From: Spongospora subterranea
Lineage: Eukaryota > Endomyxa > Phytomyxea > Plasmodiophorida > Plasmodiophoridae
Reading direction: 5' to 3'
Assembly (NCBI GenBank): GCA_900404475.1
Contig: OUQQ01000184.1
Location: 8,159 to 39,707, forward strand
DNA length: 31,549 nt
The stretch's first letter is position 1. Every line of letters begins with the position of its first letter. The position numbers were made by a program, and so were the translations under genes. This document shows positions 28,863 through 31,549 of the stretch, one piece after another. The notes under the pieces were generated by a model. It made no database searches and was not told where the DNA came from. It saw only the letters and a list, made by a program, of their open reading frames with translations.

Positions 28863-30011
28863 TCATAAAAATGCTGAGATTAATGAATTGGCATCTGCAG
28901 GTAACCCAATCTGCAGTTTGGAATTGCCAATTGACCGCGAATGGAATTGGACACCGGATTCCTTTTCGAATTGCTCTAACGTCCGGACAGATCCGAGGCC
29001 ATACAGATCGATTTCGAAAAGTACTTGAGCGCGATTCTCATTTTCTAAGGTACAGGAGTTTAAACATCCCAATAGGTGCATTAGACGTAGACGAGCTGCC
29101 CTTGAGCGGTTCAAATCGCTAGACACTTCCCGGAATACAGAGCGATACGATCGCGACCATTTTGTCAAACAAACAACCACAGCTGGCGAAAAGAAATCGT
29201 ACCCCGAGGTGAACAAACGAACCGCCATAACGGATTCTTCTCCAAAAAATATCCCAGATAAGTGCGGATCGTAAGGGCAATCATGAACCACTGACCCATC
29301 GCTGAAACTGAACCCAGCTGCCCAGAATCTATTGGGTAAAGGTTGTTGGCCATGAGTTTTGGGCACGGATCTCCCGATTATTCTCAGAAAAGAGTCGTCA
29401 TCGAAACGCGACGGGAGTAATACGGTCGGGTCTGGACTGCTGTCAAATATGGCGTCGGCTTCAGCTTGACCGCCTTGACCCAGAGTGTTATAACCAGGAG
29501 GATATGTTGATAGAATTGGCATGGGAGACGATAAACGAGCACGTTCAAGCTGGTCGGTCAAGTCCACATCGAAATCTTGTCGAAAACGAGTGTGCGAGTC
29601 GATTTGGAGGACATAATTTTCGTTAGAAAAGAGTCGCGTTTGTATGAGATGTCGTGCATAACCGGGACCTGCTGCATCTGTATAAGGAATGTGCATTGCC
29701 CTAATCTGTCCCGGGAACAGCTCTTCAGGAATTGCATTGAACAATATTTCTTTGTCGTCAGTAAAGTTATATTGCCAGCAAATTCCAAACGTTATTCGTT
29801 CTGGGTATCTGATTTACGAAGTTACGATTGGAGTAAACAGTGGCCGTTGCACTTACTTGGCTCGATCCAATGCGCTTCGTATGGTCCATTGAGTCTCTGA
29901 ACAGCCCGTTGAGTGAGCAGTCAGATGTGAGCTGAAAAGAGATGGCTTACCAGGATCCCGATAGGAAGCTATTGATATGAATATGGTCGGCAATGGTCCA
30001 ACGGCGATCAT
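28863..30011 (-). CDS. gnt1: Skp1-type GlcNAc-transferase (GNT1-like, GT60)
   Basis: Exons 30011-29951, 29896-29857 and 29808-28863 give 348 aa; introns are 54 and 48 nt. The family's opening TIFISIASYRDPE is followed by TQWTIRSALDRAKYPERI, GICWQYN, AGPGYARHLI and the donor-site block VLQIDSHTRF (Asp104). PILSTYPPGY, FWAAGFSFSDG and the GIFFGEESVMAVRLFTSGYD block complete the fold. The relatives named in Dictyostelium and Toxoplasma add GlcNAc to a hydroxyproline on the SCF subunit Skp1 in the cytoplasm. No signal peptide or membrane anchor is seen, as expected for a cytoplasmic enzyme. Substrate identity is inferred from the family. The gene converges on the six-pass protein with 71 bp between stops. 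Confidence 0.9.
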
Positions 30012-30189
30012 GTGATTTACAGGATAATGGACACTGAGATCACTTTATCCCATTTGACACGGACATTGAACTCCGGGCTGTTTGGCGGTTGGCAGATTCA
30101 GCGAATTTCCCTGCCGCCAGAGATGTCGATAAGCTCATCATCAACGTCTGCGTGCGATCGGGCGTGCCGTAATTTTGATATTCATGGTC

Positions 30190-30438
30190 CTACATCCGCA
30201 GGTCCTGGACCTGCTCCCGGATTGAGGCATTAACGCTGCCTGTAATTGAACTTGGCGCAACGTTTTGGTTTGTCGCCATTCCATTATAGTGAATCAGGTG
30301 CTTTAAACGTTCAAAACTCTTCACGCAGTTCCTCATTGTAGGCGGAATCGCAGCAGTGAAAGACAATTGTAGTTCCATTTTGCTTGTAAAAGATGAAATC
30401 GACGTCTTGAAAAAACGTTCGCTGCCGAAACCAAACAT
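30190..30438 (-). CDS. Hypothetical small protein
   Basis: An ATG at 30438 opens 82 codons (MFGFGSERFFKTSISSFTSK … SIREQVQDLRM). A 63-nt GT-AG intron after REQ would instead lead to a stop at 30040, giving about 114 aa and ending 29 bp before the GlcNAc-transferase start. The central MRNCVKSFERLKHLIHYNG looks helical. I recognise no family, and whether it is translated is uncertain. Confidence 0.35.
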   Translation of the reverse strand: MFGFGSERFFKTSISSFTSKMELQLSFTAAIPPTMRNCVKSFERLKHLIHYNGMATNQNVAPSSITGSVNASIREQVQDLRM

Positions 30439-30722
30439 GCGTTTCTCAAAACTGTTGTTTTTGTAATGTATTGATCACTGGAACCTTCCGCAAATGGTCT
30501 ACACAAAAATACATGACTGTAAAGCTGTGTGGGTAAAAAATTATATGATGCTCTGTAAGTCTAGACTGATCTTTCGAGACTCGAAAATATGTTCTTTACG
30601 AGATGACAATAAAGTAGGTCCCAACCCAAAACCCACTCACGCTCTAGTTTCAGATTTTCAGCAGAAATCCAACTCGACAATTGCAGCGTAAATCTCAAGT
30701 CATGGGATTAACTCAAGGGGCG
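30439..30722. other. No gene seen
   Basis: The only frame over 60 codons (30494-30691, plus) has no recognisable features. I see no repeat or RNA gene here. Confidence 0.3.
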
Positions 30723-30920
30723 CGATGTGACGACTCGGGTAAACCGATGTATCAACGCAAGTATCGACTCAAAATACAGTAATGTGATGATCCACATCAA
30801 GTATTGCCATGTTCCGACTCAAATAATGCCATGTTCCAACTCAAGTATTGCGGTGTATCAACAGAAGTAATGGGATGTGTGCCAACTCAAGTTCTGTTAG
30901 TTCTGGATGTTCCAGCTCAA
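30723..30920. repeat. Degenerate 22-bp tandem repeat, about eight units
   Basis: Units resembling atgttccaactcaagtaatg follow each other, clearest at 30809, 30831 and 30853, and grow weaker at both ends. The pattern is diverged, so it is an old array. It lies in the gene-free stretch before the right-edge gene. Confidence 0.7.
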
Positions 30921-31486
30921 GCAAACCCAGCTGTAATAGTTGACCAGACAGTGAAATAAGCTGCAACAATCGTGGTACTATTATTGGAATCGAAGGCTGA
31001 TACCATTCCAAGTATGGGGCTTAACTGAAAGACCCGTCTGTAAACGTTCCGCTGGGAAGTGCAAACAAATTTAAAATTTTTAAAAATGATGTGCTACACC
31101 GCTTTCACTGAATGAAAGCTTTCATGGTCGACGAGGCTCACGATCTTTGACAGGCAAAAACATCAATTTTTTGCCTTCGTCGAATCAACAAAGAGTATAT
31201 TACCAAACAGCCTACTAAAATGAACAAACATCGTGAACTAGCCCGTTTGTCTGCCGTATTGGTGAAGCGTGCGTCACAACTGAATGCTGATGAAACCCAA
31301 TGCGTTCAAAATTAGCGACTAAGGCAACAGGTGCTTCGTCTGTGGTTGTACACGAGATTGTAGTGTGTGTAGTCCCAATGCAACCCTTCCAATGGCAGTT
31401 GGCCAACGTGACACGTCATCATTCGTTTTCTGTACCTCCCTCATTATCGTCGCCTTCTCACTGTCTTTCACCACAGGTTTCCTTCA
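30921..31486. other. Spacer upstream of the right-edge gene
   Basis: No convincing gene. A minus frame at 31406-31215 (63 codons) has no family resemblance. The pyrimidine-rich run ending ttcaccacag at 31476 could be an intron acceptor in the leader of the next gene. Confidence 0.3.
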
Positions 31487-31549
31487 ATGGAGGACGATTT
31501 CATTCCCGACCCCCTTCCAAACATTCGCCTTCTCGACAACTACCCGAAC
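31487..31549 (+). CDS. 5' end of an unidentified gene, cut by window edge
   Basis: An ATG at 31487 opens 21 codons to the edge (MEDDFIPDPLPNIRLLDNYP). It follows a pyrimidine tract and an AG. The composition looks coding, but the fragment is too short to name. Confidence 0.45.
   Translation, partial: MEDDFIPDPLPNIRLLDNYPN

Noticed and set aside
29100..29120. tRNA B-box-like ggttcaaatcg
   Set aside because: No A-box or cloverleaf surrounds it and it lies in the coding exon of the GlcNAc-transferase.
1..31549. CRISPR arrays, bacterial operons, rRNA or tRNA genes
   Set aside because: The tandem arrays seen have no uniform spacers, genes carry spliceosomal introns, and I found no RNA gene signature by eye.

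Overview
This window is nuclear DNA from a compact-genome eukaryote. Genes sit on both strands and are interrupted by very short GT-AG introns, 44 to 64 nt in every gene I could reconstruct. Gene families, small introns, moderate GC and a retroelement reverse transcriptase of the type common in oomycete genomes (…LWIDDILGYA…) together suggest an oomycete-like stramenopile. A white-rust relative such as Albugo would fit the intron size. The genus-level placement is inference only, and nothing here is bacterial.

Layout: (1) 1-746, minus strand: 5' part of a cysteine-free, repeat-containing secreted protein that runs off the left edge. (2) 1438-3575, minus: a 12-exon MBOAT lysophospholipid acyltransferase. 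(3) 3733-5610: repeat-rich tract with an 82-85 bp minisatellite, a decayed Ty3/gypsy reverse transcriptase and a long inverted repeat. (4) 6209-8164, plus: Mss116-type DEAD-box helicase. (5) 8474-10700, plus: SMARCAL1-like annealing helicase, tail to tail with (6) 10723-12683, minus: cytoplasmic dynein intermediate chain. (7) 12940-14461, minus: LSM14/Scd6 P-body protein. (8) 15311-17232, minus: mitochondrial Deg/HtrA protease. (9) 17440-22600: retroelement graveyard with an inverted LTR-like remnant, an RNase H fragment, and a multiply frameshifted Ty1/copia element with a probable 3' LTR. (10) 22792-24552, minus: ALKBH8 with RRM, AlkB and methyltransferase domains in one protein. (11) 25677-26338, plus: Rho-family GTPase. 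(12) 26562-27641, plus: TFIIB/BRF-like factor. (13) 27834-28791, plus: six-pass membrane protein of unknown role. (14) 28863-30011, minus: Skp1-type GlcNAc-transferase. (15) 30190 to the end: one small hypothetical ORF, a degenerate 22-bp repeat tract, and the first 21 codons of a gene cut by the right edge.

The genes do not form a single pathway. They are housekeeping functions: RNA metabolism (DEAD-box helicase, LSM14, ALKBH8, TFIIB-like), DNA fork repair (SMARCAL1), trafficking and signalling (dynein, Rho, MBOAT), mitochondrial proteolysis (Deg) and cytoplasmic glycosylation (GlcNAc-transferase). The accessory parts are the secreted repeat protein at the left edge and the retroelement-rich islands. 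Exon joins below were worked out by eye from frame continuity, GT-AG borders and family conservation. They are predictions that RNA data could confirm.
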